Positions 35,720 to 44,988 of a stretch of DNA of 64,000 bases are shown here, one piece after another; the stretch's first letter is position 1; each line of letters opens with the position of its first letter. The DNA lies in assembly GCF_004349315.1 (NCBI RefSeq), contig NZ_SMLH01000001.1:372001-436000 (forward strand). Reading direction: 5' to 3'. The notes beneath the pieces are model-generated. The model ran no database searches and was not told the DNA's origin. It saw only the letters and a list, made by a program, of their open reading frames with translations. The translations under genes were made by a program, and so were the position numbers. This DNA comes from Flavobacterium ranwuense. GTDB lineage: Bacteria; Bacteroidota; Bacteroidia; Flavobacteriales; Flavobacteriaceae.

Positions 35720-36871
35720 ATGAAACACTACGATTATATTTTTACCGGTGCCGGATTATCTGCTTTGATGACCGTGTATAAAATGGTGCAATCCGGTACA
35801 TTTAAGGATAAAAGTATTTTGTTATTGGATGAAAATACTAAAAAAACCAACGACAGAACCTGGTGTTTCTGGAAAACAAATGACTCAGTTTGGGAAAATT
35901 CAATCTCAAAAAAATGGGATTCGGCTTTGTTTGCCAATGAAGACTTTCGCAGAAATTTAGACTTGAAACCATATCAATACAACATGGTGAAAGGGCTTGA
36001 TTTTTACACTCAAGTATTTGATTTGCTTTCGAAACAAGACAACATCACTTTCCTCCATCAGAAAGTATTGGAAATTGAAGAATCCGAAACTATAATTCTG
36101 ATACAAACCCAAAAGGAGAGTTTTTCCTGTTCGAAATTATTTAATAGTATTTACAACAAACAAAAAGCGGAAAACCAGACGAAATATCCTTTGCTGCAGC
36201 AACATTTTATTGGTTGGTTTATCAAAAGTGAACAGCCTGTTTTCAATTCGAAACAAGCGACTTTCATGGATTTTTCGGTGGAGCAAAAAGGAAATACCCG
36301 TTTTATGTACGTGTTACCCACTTCTAAAACTGAAGCTTTACTGGAATACACCTTGTTTTCGCACAACCATTTAAAGACGGAGGAATACGAAAACGGAATA
36401 AAGGAATACATTCAGAAACTTGGCATTACCAAGTATGAAATCGTCGAAAAGGAACAAGGCAGTATTCCGATGACGTGTTATCCTTTTTGGAAAGCGAATA
36501 CTAAAAACGTACTCAATATTGGGACCTCCGGCGGTTGGACGAAAGCCAGTACCGGTTATACTTTCAAAAATTCCGATAAGAAATCAAGTCAATTGATCGC
36601 ATTTCTTCAAAGGGAAACCGACTTCACAAAATTTCATAAAACAACCAAATTCTGGTTTTACGATTTGCTTTTGTTAGACATTTTAGACCGAAAAAATGAA
36701 TTGGGTTCCCCTATTTTTTCTTCGATGTTCAAAAAAGGAAATCCAAGCTTAATTTTTAAATTTTTGGATGAGGAAACTTCACTTAAGGAAGACATTCAAG
36801 TGATTTTAAAATGTCCAAAATCATTATTTATTAAAGCCCTGTTTCATGTTGGTTTCAAAACAATGAAATAA
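35720..36871 (+). CDS. crtY: Lycopene beta-cyclase, CrtY type
   Basis: This FAD-dependent enzyme cyclises lycopene to beta-carotene at the membrane; in yellow Flavobacteria the product feeds zeaxanthin. The dinucleotide fold opens at YDYIFTGAGLSALMTVYKM. The signature DRTWCFWK lies near residue 48, and the later motifs FMDFSV, FMYVLPTS, EGSIPM-like (EQGSIPMTCYPF) and GTSGGWTKASTGYTF are all present. I chose the ATG at 35720 (383 residues) because the TTG at 35696 lies in the promoter and the ATG at 35705 would be almost leaderless. No other carotenoid gene is nearby, so it stands apart from the usual crt cluster. Confidence 0.95.
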   Translation: MKHYDYIFTGAGLSALMTVYKMVQSGTFKDKSILLLDENTKKTNDRTWCFWKTNDSVWENSISKKWDSALFANEDFRRNLDLKPYQYNMVKGLDFYTQVFDLLSKQDNITFLHQKVLEIEESETIILIQTQKESFSCSKLFNSIYNKQKAENQTKYPLLQQHFIGWFIKSEQPVFNSKQATFMDFSVEQKGNTRFMYVLPTSKTEALLEYTLFSHNHLKTEEYENGIKEYIQKLGITKYEIVEKEQGSIPMTCYPFWKANTKNVLNIGTSGGWTKASTGYTFKNSDKKSSQLIAFLQRETDFTKFHKTTKFWFYDLLLLDILDRKNELGSPIFSSMFKKGNPSLIFKFLDEETSLKEDIQVILKCPKSLFIKALFHVGFKTMK

Positions 36872-36928
36872 CAATCAAACTATAACAAAACTTTATAATT
36901 GAACTCCTGTTCTTGAATGTAAACTTTG

Positions 36929-36936
36929 TAACTTTG
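36929..36936 (+). promoter_or_regulatory. -7 promoter element of the bacilliredoxin gene
   Basis: TAACTTTG fits TAnnTTTG, 37 bases before the ATG. Confidence 0.55.
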
Positions 36937-36973
36937 CAACTTGAAGTTATTATTGATTTAAAATAAAAAAGAT

Positions 36974-37384
36974 ATGTATCCAGAAGAAATGGTAAAACCA
37001 ATGCAAGCGGAATTAACAGCTGCAGGTTTTCAAGATTTACATAGTGCTGAAGCAGTAGAGAACGCAATGAAATTAGAAGGAACAACACTTGTAGTTGTAA
37101 ATTCGGTTTGTGGTTGTGCTGCTAGAAACGCACGTCCAGGAGCAAAAATGAGTTTAGATGGCGCTAAAAAACCAGACCATTTAATCACTGTTTTTGCAGG
37201 AGTTGACAAAGATGCAGTTGATGCCGCAAGACAACACATGTTCCCTTTTCCTCCATCATCGCCAAGTATGGCTTTGTTCAAAAACGGAGAATTAGTGCAC
37301 ATGCTAGAGCGTCACCACATTGAAGGTCGCCCCGCAGAACTAATTGCTGAAAACTTAAAAGACGCTTTCAACGAGTATTGCTAA
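36974..37384 (+). CDS. BrxA/BrxB-family bacilliredoxin (DUF1094)
   Basis: 136 residues with a thioredoxin fold and the family's CGC site in VVNSVCGCAARNARPG. Bacilliredoxins remove bacillithiol from protein cysteines in Firmicutes and some Bacteroidota. N-terminal MYPEEMVKPMQAEL and C-terminal LVHMLERHHIEGR match family landmarks. It is a single gene with its own -7 element and a terminator 46 bases after the stop. Whether this organism makes bacillithiol cannot be seen here. Confidence 0.93.
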   Translation: MYPEEMVKPMQAELTAAGFQDLHSAEAVENAMKLEGTTLVVVNSVCGCAARNARPGAKMSLDGAKKPDHLITVFAGVDKDAVDAARQHMFPFPPSSPSMALFKNGELVHMLERHHIEGRPAELIAENLKDAFNEYC

Positions 37385-37389
37385 TTAGA

Positions 37390-37530
37390 AAAGGTTCAAA
37401 GAAACAAAGGTGCTTAGGCACAAAGTTTACAAAAAGCACTATTAATTTAGTGCTTTTTTGCTTTTACTCCCTTTCTTCTCTTCCCTTCTTAAACCTTTGC
37501 CTCTTTCTCCCTATCCTTCTTTGAACCTTT
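37390..37530. repeat. Spaced 14-bp inverted repeat around the bacilliredoxin terminator
   Basis: AAAGGTTCAAAGAA (37390-37403) is the exact reverse complement of 37517-37530. Between them are the terminator and a pyrimidine-rich stretch. CAAAGGTTC-type strings are common intergenic repeats in Bacteroidota. Confidence 0.55.
37431..37458 (+). terminator. Intrinsic terminator of the bacilliredoxin gene
   Basis: AAAAAGCACTA (37431-37441) pairs with TAGTGCTTTTT (37448-37458), followed by more Ts. Confidence 0.9.
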
Positions 37531-37551
37531 GCTCCTCTGAAACTTTTTCTC

Positions 37552-37559
37552 TACTTTTG
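37552..37559 (+). promoter_or_regulatory. -7 promoter element of trhO
   Basis: TACTTTTG fits TAnnTTTG, 36 bases before the ATG. Confidence 0.6.
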
Positions 37560-37595
37560 CAAAAAATAAATTTCTCAACTTAAACTGTTTATAGC

Positions 37596-38951
37596 ATGCA
37601 ACTGTATAACACATTAAGCGCAGAGGAAAGAGCCATCATGATTGATGATGCCGGAAAACAACGTCTTACGCTGTCTTTCTATGCTTATGCGCAAATCTCA
37701 AATCCAACACAATTTCGTAACGAATTATTTCTGGCGTGGAACTCACTTGAAGTTCTGGGTCGAATTTATGTCGCCAGTGAAGGAATCAACGCCCAACTAT
37801 CACTTCCTGCCGACAATTTCTATGTGTTTAAAGATGCTATTGAAGTCTATGATTTCATGAAAGGAATCCGATTAAATATTGCCGTAGAACAAGATGATCA
37901 CTCGTTTTTGAAACTCACCGTAAAAGTGCGTGACAAGATTGTGGCTGATGGTTTGGTCGATAAAACTTTTGATGTGACCAATATTGGAATTCACCTAAAA
38001 GCTAAGGAATTCAATGAACTTCTGGAAGATCCCAACACGATTGTGGTCGATATGCGAAATCATTACGAAAGCGAAATTGGACATTTTACCAAAGCCATAA
38101 AACCAGATGTGGATACTTTTAGAGAAAGTTTACCCATTATCGAAGAACTACTTGCGGAACACAAACAAGACAAAAAACTATTGATGTATTGCACCGGAGG
38201 AATCCGTTGCGAGAAAGCCAGTGCCTATTTCAAACACAAAGGTTTTGAAAACGTATACCAACTCGAAGGCGGAATTATTGAATACACGCGTCAGGTAAAA
38301 GCTGAAGGATTAGAAAGTAAATTCATTGGAAAAAACTTCGTATTCGATCACCGCTTGGGCGAAAGAATCACTGACGATATTGTTTCGCAATGCCATCAAT
38401 GTGGCGCACCTTGTGACGTACATACCAATTGCGTGAACGAAGGCTGTCATTTGCTTTTCATCCAATGTGATTCTTGTGCAGCGAAAATGGAAGGCTGCTG
38501 TTCTGCTGAATGTGTAACTGTAATTCACTTGCCTGAAGAAGAACAAAAAGCCATTCGCAGAGGAATCAAAAACGGAAATAAGATTTTCAAAAAAGGAAAA
38601 TCAGACGTTTTGACTTTCAAAAATCAGGAAGAAACACATGGTGTTTTTGTTGCAGAAAAACCAAAAACTGCCGTTAAAAAAGAACCAAAAGTTAAGAAAG
38701 TTTATATTGGAAAAGGAACGCATTTCTTTCCAAAACCAAGTATCGGTCAGTTTTTAATCGAAGAAAACGAAATCAAAATCGGCGATACCATTCTAATTAA
38801 AGGTTCTACAACCGGCGAACAAAAATTAGTAATCGAAGAAATGCTTGTTAACGATTTAGCTCAAGAAAAAGCAATTTCTGGAGACACTTGTACTTTTAAA
38901 CTGCCGTTCAGAATTCGATTATCTGATAAATTATATAAAATCACAGATTAA
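37596..38951 (+). CDS. trhO: tRNA uridine-34 hydroxylase TrhO with extra U32-type C-terminal domain
   Basis: TrhO (YceA) uses oxygen to make 5-hydroxyuridine at tRNA position 34. An N-terminal acylphosphatase-like domain (about 25-110) precedes a rhodanese domain whose active loop is [10 protein letters not shown] (about 199), then a zinc/cysteine module ([29 protein letters not shown] cysteines). At 451 residues it is about 100 longer than E. coli TrhO. The extra end, from about 365, reads IGKGTHFF ... [18 protein letters not shown] ... LSDKLYKI, which I recognise as the C-terminal beta-barrel of U32 peptidase family proteins, the family of the alternative hydroxylase TrhP. Confidence 0.93.
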   Translation: MQLYNTLSAEERAIMIDDAGKQRLTLSFYAYAQISNPTQFRNELFLAWNSLEVLGRIYVASEGINAQLSLPADNFYVFKDAIEVYDFMKGIRLNIAVEQDDHSFLKLTVKVRDKIVADGLVDKTFDVTNIGIHLKAKEFNELLEDPNTIVVDMRNHYESEIGHFTKAIKPDVDTFRESLPIIEELLAEHKQDKKLLMYCTGGIRCEKASAYFKHKGFENVYQLEGGIIEYTRQVKAEGLESKFIGKNFVFDHRLGERITDDIVSQCHQCGAPCDVHTNCVNEGCHLLFIQCDSCAAKMEGCCSAECVTVIHLPEEEQKAIRRGIKNGNKIFKKGKSDVLTFKNQEETHGVFVAEKPKTAVKKEPKVKKVYIGKGTHFFPKPSIGQFLIEENEIKIGDTILIKGSTTGEQKLVIEEMLVNDLAQEKAISGDTCTFKLPFRIRLSDKLYKITD

Positions 38952-38977
38952 ATATTAGGATAAAATCCTATGAAATT

Positions 38978-39013
38978 AACTCATTACAATCTGATTTGTA
39001 ATGAGTTTTTTTA
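38978..39013 (+). terminator. Intrinsic terminator of trhO
   Basis: AACTCATTACAA (38978-38989) pairs with TTGTAATGAGTT (38996-39007), followed by TTTTTTATT. Confidence 0.9.
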
Positions 39014-39136
39014 TTTAAAATTTATGATTTTTTGGCGCAGATAGGCATTGTTCCGTAAAATTAAAAAATACTATCTTTACACATTAAACGTTTTAAGAAC
39101 TTAAGTTGTGCTCGTCGCAACACTAGATATAAGATT

Positions 39137-40402
39137 ATGGCATGTACAAGTTGTTCAACTTCTGATGGTGGTGCACCTAAGGGTTGTAAAAATAATGGGA
39201 CTTGCGGCACCGATAGCTGCAATAAATTAACGGTTTTCGATTGGCTTTCTAATATGAGTTTACCTAATGGCGACGCCCCTTTTGACTGTGTTGAAGTACG
39301 TTTCAAAAACGGAAGAAAAGAATTTTACCGCAATACAGAGAAATTAACGTTAAGCATGGGCGACATCGTTGCTACTGTTGCTTCTCCGGGTCATGATATA
39401 GGAATTGTTACTTTGACAGGTGAGTTGGTTAAAATTCAAATGAAGAAAAAAGGAGCCAATTACTTGGGTAATGAAATTCCAAAAATTTATAGAAAAGCAT
39501 CCCAAAAAGATATTGATATTTGGTCCGCCGCAAGAGATCGTGAAGAGCCGATGAAGGTTCGCGCACGTGAACTGGCTATTGCTCAAAAACTGGAAATGAA
39601 AATTTCTGATATTGAATTTCAAGGTGACGGATCAAAAGCTACATTTTATTATACCGCAAATGACCGTATTGACTTTCGTGCTTTAATTAAAGATTTTGCA
39701 AAAGAATTCAGCACCCGTATCGAAATGAAACAAGTAGGTTTCCGCCAGGAAGCAGCTCGTTTAGGCGGAATTGGTTCTTGCGGAAGAGAATTGTGCTGTT
39801 CTACTTGGCTGACGGATTTTAGAAGTGTAAACACCTCAGCGGCACGTTACCAACAACTGTCTTTGAACCCACAAAAACTGGCAGGACAATGCGGAAAATT
39901 AAAATGCTGCTTGAACTATGAGTTGGACACATACATGGATGCGTTGAAAGATTTCCCCGATTTTGAAACAAAATTGGTGACTGAAAAAGGAGATGCCATT
40001 TGCCAAAAACAAGATATTTTCAAAGGATTAATGTGGTTTGCGTACACCAATAATTTTGCTAACTGGCATGTTCTAAAAATTGAACAAGTCAAAGAAATTG
40101 TTGCCGAAAACAAACTAAAAAACAAAGTTTCTTCGTTAGAAGATTATGCTATCGAGCTAATCGTCGAGCCAGAGAAAAACTTCAATAATGCAATGGGTCA
40201 AGAAAGCTTAACTCGTTTTGACCAGCCAAAACCAAAGAAAAAAGCAAATAAAAAACGCAAACCAGCTGGTGAAAATGCAATTGTAGCAAATAACAACAAG
40301 CCCGCAAACAACAACAATATTAACCGTCAGAATTCAAATGACAAAAAGCCTGCGGAACCAAGAAAACCTATAATTATTACTAAAAATGTGGATAAAAAAT
40401 AG
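39137..40402 (+). CDS. ricT: PSP1-domain protein, RicT/YaaT-like
   Basis: 421 residues. The PSP1 core carries the cysteine signature GSCGRELCCSTWL ... GQCGKLKCCLNYE, plus an N-terminal cysteine set (CTSCSTSDGGAPKGCKNNGTC). In Bacillus the RicT protein joins RicA/RicF, carries Fe-S clusters and directs RNase Y mRNA processing; in Bacteroidota the role is unproven. The last 60 residues are a basic Lys/Asn tail (KPKKKANKKRKP) that could bind RNA. The gene overlaps gldH by 17 bases, so the two are co-translated. Confidence 0.9.
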   Translation: MACTSCSTSDGGAPKGCKNNGTCGTDSCNKLTVFDWLSNMSLPNGDAPFDCVEVRFKNGRKEFYRNTEKLTLSMGDIVATVASPGHDIGIVTLTGELVKIQMKKKGANYLGNEIPKIYRKASQKDIDIWSAARDREEPMKVRARELAIAQKLEMKISDIEFQGDGSKATFYYTANDRIDFRALIKDFAKEFSTRIEMKQVGFRQEAARLGGIGSCGRELCCSTWLTDFRSVNTSAARYQQLSLNPQKLAGQCGKLKCCLNYELDTYMDALKDFPDFETKLVTEKGDAICQKQDIFKGLMWFAYTNNFANWHVLKIEQVKEIVAENKLKNKVSSLEDYAIELIVEPEKNFNNAMGQESLTRFDQPKPKKKANKKRKPAGENAIVANNNKPANNNNINRQNSNDKKPAEPRKPIIITKNVDKK

Positions 40403-40865
40403 CGCTTTACTTCTTATAGCTGTGATCCTCTTTTCTTCATGTGATAAAAAAAGAGTTTTTGATGAATATAAATCTGTAGGTAGTGCGTGGCACAAAGACA
40501 GCATTGTAACGTTCAATTTACCGGAATTAGACTCAACAAAACGATATAATTTATTTGTGAACTTGAGAGCGAATAACAATTATCAATACAATAATCTGTT
40601 TTTAATTGTGGCATTGGAATTACCAAATGGTTTTACAAAAGTGGACACGCTTGAATACCAAATGGCAGATCCGGACGGAACACTTTTAGGCGATGGATTT
40701 TCGGATATAAAAGAAAGCAAACTCTTTTATAAGGAAAATGTACGGTTCCGATCTAAATACAAAGTCTATATCAAACAAGCGGTTAGAGAAAACGGTAAAG
40801 TTCCCGGCGTAACGGCTTTAGACGGAATTACAGAAGTAGGTTTTAGAATAGAAAAAAAAGAATAA
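40386..40865 (+). CDS. gldH: Gliding-motility lipoprotein GldH
   Basis: 159 residues with a lipoprotein signal peptide (LLLIAVILFSSC, lipobox ending at Cys-20). The mature protein matches GldH: FDEYKSVG.AWHKDSIVTFNLP ... YNLFVNLRANNNYQYNNLFLIV ... LEYQMADPDGTLLGDGFSDIKESKLFYKENV. GldH is needed for gliding and chitin use in Flavobacterium johnsoniae. The ATG at 40386 lies inside the 3' end of ricT. The PBP1A gene follows 9 bases later, an arrangement I recall from other Flavobacteria. Confidence 0.95.
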   Translation: MWIKNSALLLIAVILFSSCDKKRVFDEYKSVGSAWHKDSIVTFNLPELDSTKRYNLFVNLRANNNYQYNNLFLIVALELPNGFTKVDTLEYQMADPDGTLLGDGFSDIKESKLFYKENVRFRSKYKVYIKQAVRENGKVPGVTALDGITEVGFRIEKKE

Positions 40866-40874
40866 AATAGTATT

Positions 40875-43184
40875 ATGGCTATCAAAAAAAATAACAATCC
40901 AGCAAGAGGTAATGTGAAAGACATTGCGCACTATCAAAAGAAATTTTGGAAAATCTTCTTTTATGGAATGGGCGCTGTCGGTTTGTTTTTCTTATTTGCT
41001 TCATGGGGAATTTTCGGTTCGATGCCTTCTTTTGAAGATTTAGAAAATCCAGATTCAAACTTAGCTACTGAAGTCATATCGGCTGACGGAGTGGTTTTAG
41101 GTAAGTATTTCGAAAAAAATAGGTCTCAATTACGGTATTCTGACTTGCCAAAAAACTTGGTACAAGCATTAATCGCAACTGAAGATGCTCGTTTTTATGA
41201 GCATTCCGGCATTGACGGAAGAGGAACTTTGAGAGCTATTTCCAGTTTAGGAACTAGCGGTGGTGCAAGTACATTAACACAGCAATTAGCCAAACAATTA
41301 TTCCACGGAGAAGGATCTAAATTTCTGCCTTTTAGAATTGTACAAAAAATAAAAGAATGGATTATCGCTATTCGATTAGAAAGACAATACACTAAAAATG
41401 AAATCATTGCCATGTATTGCAACGTATATGATTTTGGTAATAATTCTGTTGGAGTAAGTTCAGCAGCAAAGACCTATTTTTCTAAAGAACCGAAAGATTT
41501 AACCATCAGTGAGTCGGCAATATTAGTCGGTATGTTTAAAAACTCTGGTTTATACAATCCTATTAGAAATCCACAAGGTGTAAAAAACCGCAGAAACGTG
41601 GTGCTTTTGCAAATGGAAAAAGGAAAAATCATTTCAAAAGAAGAGAAAGAAAGACTTCAAAGTTTACCGATTAAGTTAAACTTCAAATTAGAAACACATA
41701 AAGACGGGACAGCTACGTATTTCAGAGAATATTTGCGTGATTATATGAAAAAATGGGCCGAGGAAAATAAAAAACCGGATGGTTCAGATTATGACATCTA
41801 CAAAGACGGTCTGAAAATTTACACCACCATTGACTCCAGAATGCAATTGCATGCTGAAGAAGCGGTTACTGCTCACATGGCAAACCTTCAAGAAGAGTTT
41901 TTTAGTCAATCTAAGGGTAATAAAAACGCTCCTTTTGTTAATATTTCTTCTGTAGAAACACAACGAATTCTTAATCAGGCAATGAAATCATCTAACCGGT
42001 GGGCTGTGATGAAATCAATGGATAAAAGCGATGAAGAAATTATAAAATCGTTCAGCGAAAAAACAGAAATGACCGTCTTCTCTTGGAAAGGAGATAAAGA
42101 CACGATCATGACACCAATAGATTCTATTCGATATTACAAACACTTTTTGCAATCCGGATTGATGGCAATGGAACCACAAACCGGCAATATAAAAGCTTGG
42201 GTTGGCGGTATCAATTACAAATATTTTCAATACGATCACGTAGGACAAGGAGCCAGACAAGTAGGTTCGACTTTCAAACCATTTGTTTACGCAACTGCTA
42301 TCGAGCAATTGAACATGTCTCCGTGTGACTCGATTATTGATGGACCATTTGTAATCAGAAAAGGACGTCATCATGTTACCGAAGATTGGGAACCTAGAAA
42401 TTCTGATAACAAATACCGCGGAATGGTTACCTTAAAAAGAGGTTTGGCTAATTCCATAAATACAATATCTGCAAAATTAATTGATAAAGTTGGTCCGGAA
42501 GCAGTAATCGACTTAACCCACAAATTAGGCGTTAAATCCGAAATTGTAAACCAACCATCCATTGCTTTAGGAGCTGTTGAAATAACCGTTGAAGACATGG
42601 TTGCCGCTTACAGCACCTTTGCCAATCAAGGTGTTTATATGAAACCTCAATTTATATCAAAAATTGAAGACAAAAGCGGCGTTATCATCTACGAACCAAT
42701 TCCTGAATCGCATGATGTTTTAAATAAAGACATCGCTTATGCAGTTATCAAGTTACTGGAAGGTGTAACCGAAGGTGGTTCTGGAGACCGTTTGCGCACC
42801 ACCGGTGGCGGTAACGGCGACAATCGCTGGACCGGTTATCCTTATTCGTTTAAAAATCCCATTGCAGGAAAAACAGGTACTACTCAAAACCAATCTGATG
42901 GTTGGTTCATGGGAATGGTTCCTAATCTTGTAACTGGAGTTTGGGTAGGTTGCGAGGACCGTTCGGCACGTTTCAAGAGTATTACTTATGGTCAGGGAGC
43001 CACAGCCGCATTACCGGTTTGGGGTTATTTCATGAAACTGTGTTATGCTGATCCAGCCCTTAAAGTTTCTAAGGAAGGCTTTGAAAGACCTGCAAATCTT
43101 TCTATAAAAGTAGACTGTTATGTTCCTAAAAAAGTAATTGACACCACTGCGGTTGAACAGGATACCGAAGAATTTGAATTGTAA
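40875..43184 (+). CDS. Class A penicillin-binding protein (PBP1A type)
   Basis: 769 residues: one membrane span (FFYGMGAVGLFFLFASWGIFG), a glycosyltransferase GT51 domain (ATEDARFYEHSGIDGRG, GGASTLTQQLAKQLF, catalytic Glu in ATED), and a transpeptidase with SxxK in GSTFKP, SxN in ANSINTIS and KTG in AGKTGTT. It polymerises and crosslinks peptidoglycan at the outer face of the inner membrane. It is third in the ricT-gldH-pbp operon. A structured repeat follows its stop codon. Confidence 0.97.
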   Translation: MAIKKNNNPARGNVKDIAHYQKKFWKIFFYGMGAVGLFFLFASWGIFGSMPSFEDLENPDSNLATEVISADGVVLGKYFEKNRSQLRYSDLPKNLVQALIATEDARFYEHSGIDGRGTLRAISSLGTSGGASTLTQQLAKQLFHGEGSKFLPFRIVQKIKEWIIAIRLERQYTKNEIIAMYCNVYDFGNNSVGVSSAAKTYFSKEPKDLTISESAILVGMFKNSGLYNPIRNPQGVKNRRNVVLLQMEKGKIISKEEKERLQSLPIKLNFKLETHKDGTATYFREYLRDYMKKWAEENKKPDGSDYDIYKDGLKIYTTIDSRMQLHAEEAVTAHMANLQEEFFSQSKGNKNAPFVNISSVETQRILNQAMKSSNRWAVMKSMDKSDEEIIKSFSEKTEMTVFSWKGDKDTIMTPIDSIRYYKHFLQSGLMAMEPQTGNIKAWVGGINYKYFQYDHVGQGARQVGSTFKPFVYATAIEQLNMSPCDSIIDGPFVIRKGRHHVTEDWEPRNSDNKYRGMVTLKRGLANSINTISAKLIDKVGPEAVIDLTHKLGVKSEIVNQPSIALGAVEITVEDMVAAYSTFANQGVYMKPQFISKIEDKSGVIIYEPIPESHDVLNKDIAYAVIKLLEGVTEGGSGDRLRTTGGGNGDNRWTGYPYSFKNPIAGKTGTTQNQSDGWFMGMVPNLVTGVWVGCEDRSARFKSITYGQGATAALPVWGYFMKLCYADPALKVSKEGFERPANLSIKVDCYVPKKVIDTTAVEQDTEEFEL

Positions 43185-43194
43185 AATTCTTTTT

Positions 43195-43274
43195 AGGAGC
43201 TAATTCAGCTATCCGCTATATCTTTTAGTCTCATTAAAAAATGAGACTAAAAGGATGTCGCTTTTATCTGGGCT
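43195..43274 (-). repeat. Structured dispersed repeat, copy C (minus orientation)
   Basis: Read on the minus strand it begins AGCCCAGAT and ends AGCTGAATTAGCTCCT, so the outer pair is CCAG/CTGA (three of four pairs kept). The central hairpin is AGTCTCATT-TTTT-AATGAGACT within TTTT/AAAA. It starts 10 bases after the PBP1A stop codon and may serve as its 3' structure. Confidence 0.7.
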
Positions 43275-43310
43275 AGGGCGCTAGTTTTCAAAACAAAAAT
43301 AACAGCAAAC

Positions 43311-44150
43311 ATGAAAAGAATACCCGTGTTTTTAACCCTGTTTTTATTGATAAATTTAAACATAAATTGTCAAACAAAAAACAAGCATTCTAAAAATAGT
43401 CAAGAAAAAGAAGTTGTAGTTCCTGAATTCAACAAAATTTTAGATAGCTTAAAAGTAAAAGGGGCAATTTTAATTTACGACGTTGCGAGTAAGACTTATT
43501 ATTCCAACGATTTTTCTTGGGCAAAAACGGGATTTATTCCAGCATCGACATTCAAAATTCCAAACTCAATTATTGCACTCGAAACGGGAGTGGCAAAAAA
43601 CGATTCCACTATTTTTAAATGGGATGGTGAAAAAAAATGGTCTAAAAACTGGGAAAAAGATTTAACCCTCAAAGAAGCCTATCACGTTTCTTGTGTGCCT
43701 TGTTATCAAGAAATAGCTCGAAAAATAGGATACGAAGGAATGAAAACTTATTTGAAAAAATTAAATTATACTGGGATGGTCTTTGATAATAATACCATCG
43801 ATAATTTTTGGCTAGAAGGAGATTCAAAAATAACACAATTTCAACAAATAGCCTTTTTAAAAAGGCTCCACTTTTCAGAATTACCGATTTCAAAAAGAAC
43901 GGAATCAATAGTCAAAAACATAATGATAATGGAGCAAACAAATGACTATGTTTTAAGAGCAAAAACAGGTTTGTCGGTAAAAAACGGAGTCGATAATGGC
44001 TGGTATGTTGGTTATTTTGTAGTAAAAAATAAAGTCTACTTTTTTGCTACAAATCTAGAGCCCAAAAAAGGCACTAATAGAGACGAATTTATATTGACTC
44101 GACTTAACGCAACAAAAGCAGCGTTCCAGAATCTTAAAATATTGAACTAA
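43311..44150 (+). CDS. Class D (OXA-type) beta-lactamase family protein
   Basis: 279 residues with a signal peptide (MKRIPVFLTLFLLINLNINC), possibly a lipoprotein by the Cys-20, although the residues before it are unusual. The serine-hydrolase motifs are STFK in PASTFKIPNS (serine nucleophile and the lysine that is carboxylated in OXA enzymes), SxV as SCV in YHVSCVPCYQ, FWLEG in the YGN/W region and KTG in LRAKTGLS. It is likely intrinsic to the chromosome: base composition is like its surroundings and no mobile element is near. Activity and spectrum cannot be told from sequence. Confidence 0.93.
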   Translation: MKRIPVFLTLFLLINLNINCQTKNKHSKNSQEKEVVVPEFNKILDSLKVKGAILIYDVASKTYYSNDFSWAKTGFIPASTFKIPNSIIALETGVAKNDSTIFKWDGEKKWSKNWEKDLTLKEAYHVSCVPCYQEIARKIGYEGMKTYLKKLNYTGMVFDNNTIDNFWLEGDSKITQFQQIAFLKRLHFSELPISKRTESIVKNIMIMEQTNDYVLRAKTGLSVKNGVDNGWYVGYFVVKNKVYFFATNLEPKKGTNRDEFILTRLNATKAAFQNLKILN

Positions 44151-44189
44151 AACAACCTCTCAATTGTTTAAAATTAGAAGCTTATTATT

Positions 44190-44891
44190 ATGATCAACAA
44201 AAAAGTAAACAACGTTAAGGATGCCCTTCAAGGAATTGAAAACGGGATGACCATCATGCTTGGCGGTTTTGGATTATGTGGTATTCCGGAAAATTCCATC
44301 GCCGAATTAGTAAAAAAAGAAACTACGGATTTAACCTGTATTTCAAACAACGCCGGTGTAGATGACTTCGGACTTGGATTGCTTTTGCAAAAGCGCCAAA
44401 TCAAAAAAATGATTTCTTCTTATGTAGGTGAAAATGCGGAATTTGAACGCCAAATGCTATCTGGAGAACTAGATGTTGAACTTATTCCTCAAGGAACTTT
44501 AGCAGAGCGTTGTCGTGCAGCACAAGCAGGAATCCCCGCTTTTTTCACACCAGCCGGTTATGGAACTGAAGTAGCCGAAGGTAAAGAAGCACGCGAATTC
44601 AACGGAAAAATGCATGTTATGGAACACGCTTTCAAAGCTGATTTTGCCATTGTAAAAGCCTGGAAAGGCGATACTGCCGGAAACTTGATATTCAAAGGAA
44701 CGGCAAGAAACTTCAACCCGTGTATGGCTGGAGCAGCAAAAACAACTGTTGCCGAAGTAGAAGAATTAGTTGAAGCCGGAACTTTAGATCCAAATCAGAT
44801 TCACATTCCTGGGATATTCGTTCAACGCATCTTTCAAGGAGAGCAATACGAAAAGAGAATTGAACAGAGAACCGTAAGAGAAAGAAAATAG
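44190..44891 (+). CDS. scoA: 3-oxoacid CoA-transferase subunit A
   Basis: 233 residues of the CoA-transferase alpha family, with the CoA loop [13 protein letters not shown] near residue 25 and [13 protein letters not shown] later. With subunit B it moves CoA from succinyl-CoA to acetoacetate (ketone-body use) or a related short acid. The subunit B gene starts 97 bases later on the same strand, with a short dispersed repeat in the gap. Confidence 0.95.
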   Translation: MINKKVNNVKDALQGIENGMTIMLGGFGLCGIPENSIAELVKKETTDLTCISNNAGVDDFGLGLLLQKRQIKKMISSYVGENAEFERQMLSGELDVELIPQGTLAERCRAAQAGIPAFFTPAGYGTEVAEGKEAREFNGKMHVMEHAFKADFAIVKAWKGDTAGNLIFKGTARNFNPCMAGAAKTTVAEVEELVEAGTLDPNQIHIPGIFVQRIFQGEQYEKRIEQRTVRERK

Positions 44892-44941
44892 ACAATAGAC
44901 AAATAGATAATAGAAATAGCGCTTTATTTATTAAACTTAAT

Positions 44942-44962
44942 AAACCTTAATTTCTTAATGGT
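44942..44962. repeat. Copy of dispersed 19-mer CCTTAATTTCTTAATGGTT
   Basis: The 19-mer lies between the two CoA-transferase genes and is the same string found as the two arms of the hairpin between hemF and hemB (54682-54700, 54727-54745). Position is accurate to within two bases. Confidence 0.6.
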
Positions 44963-44988
44963 TTAAAAATTCTAAAACAGTTTTATTT

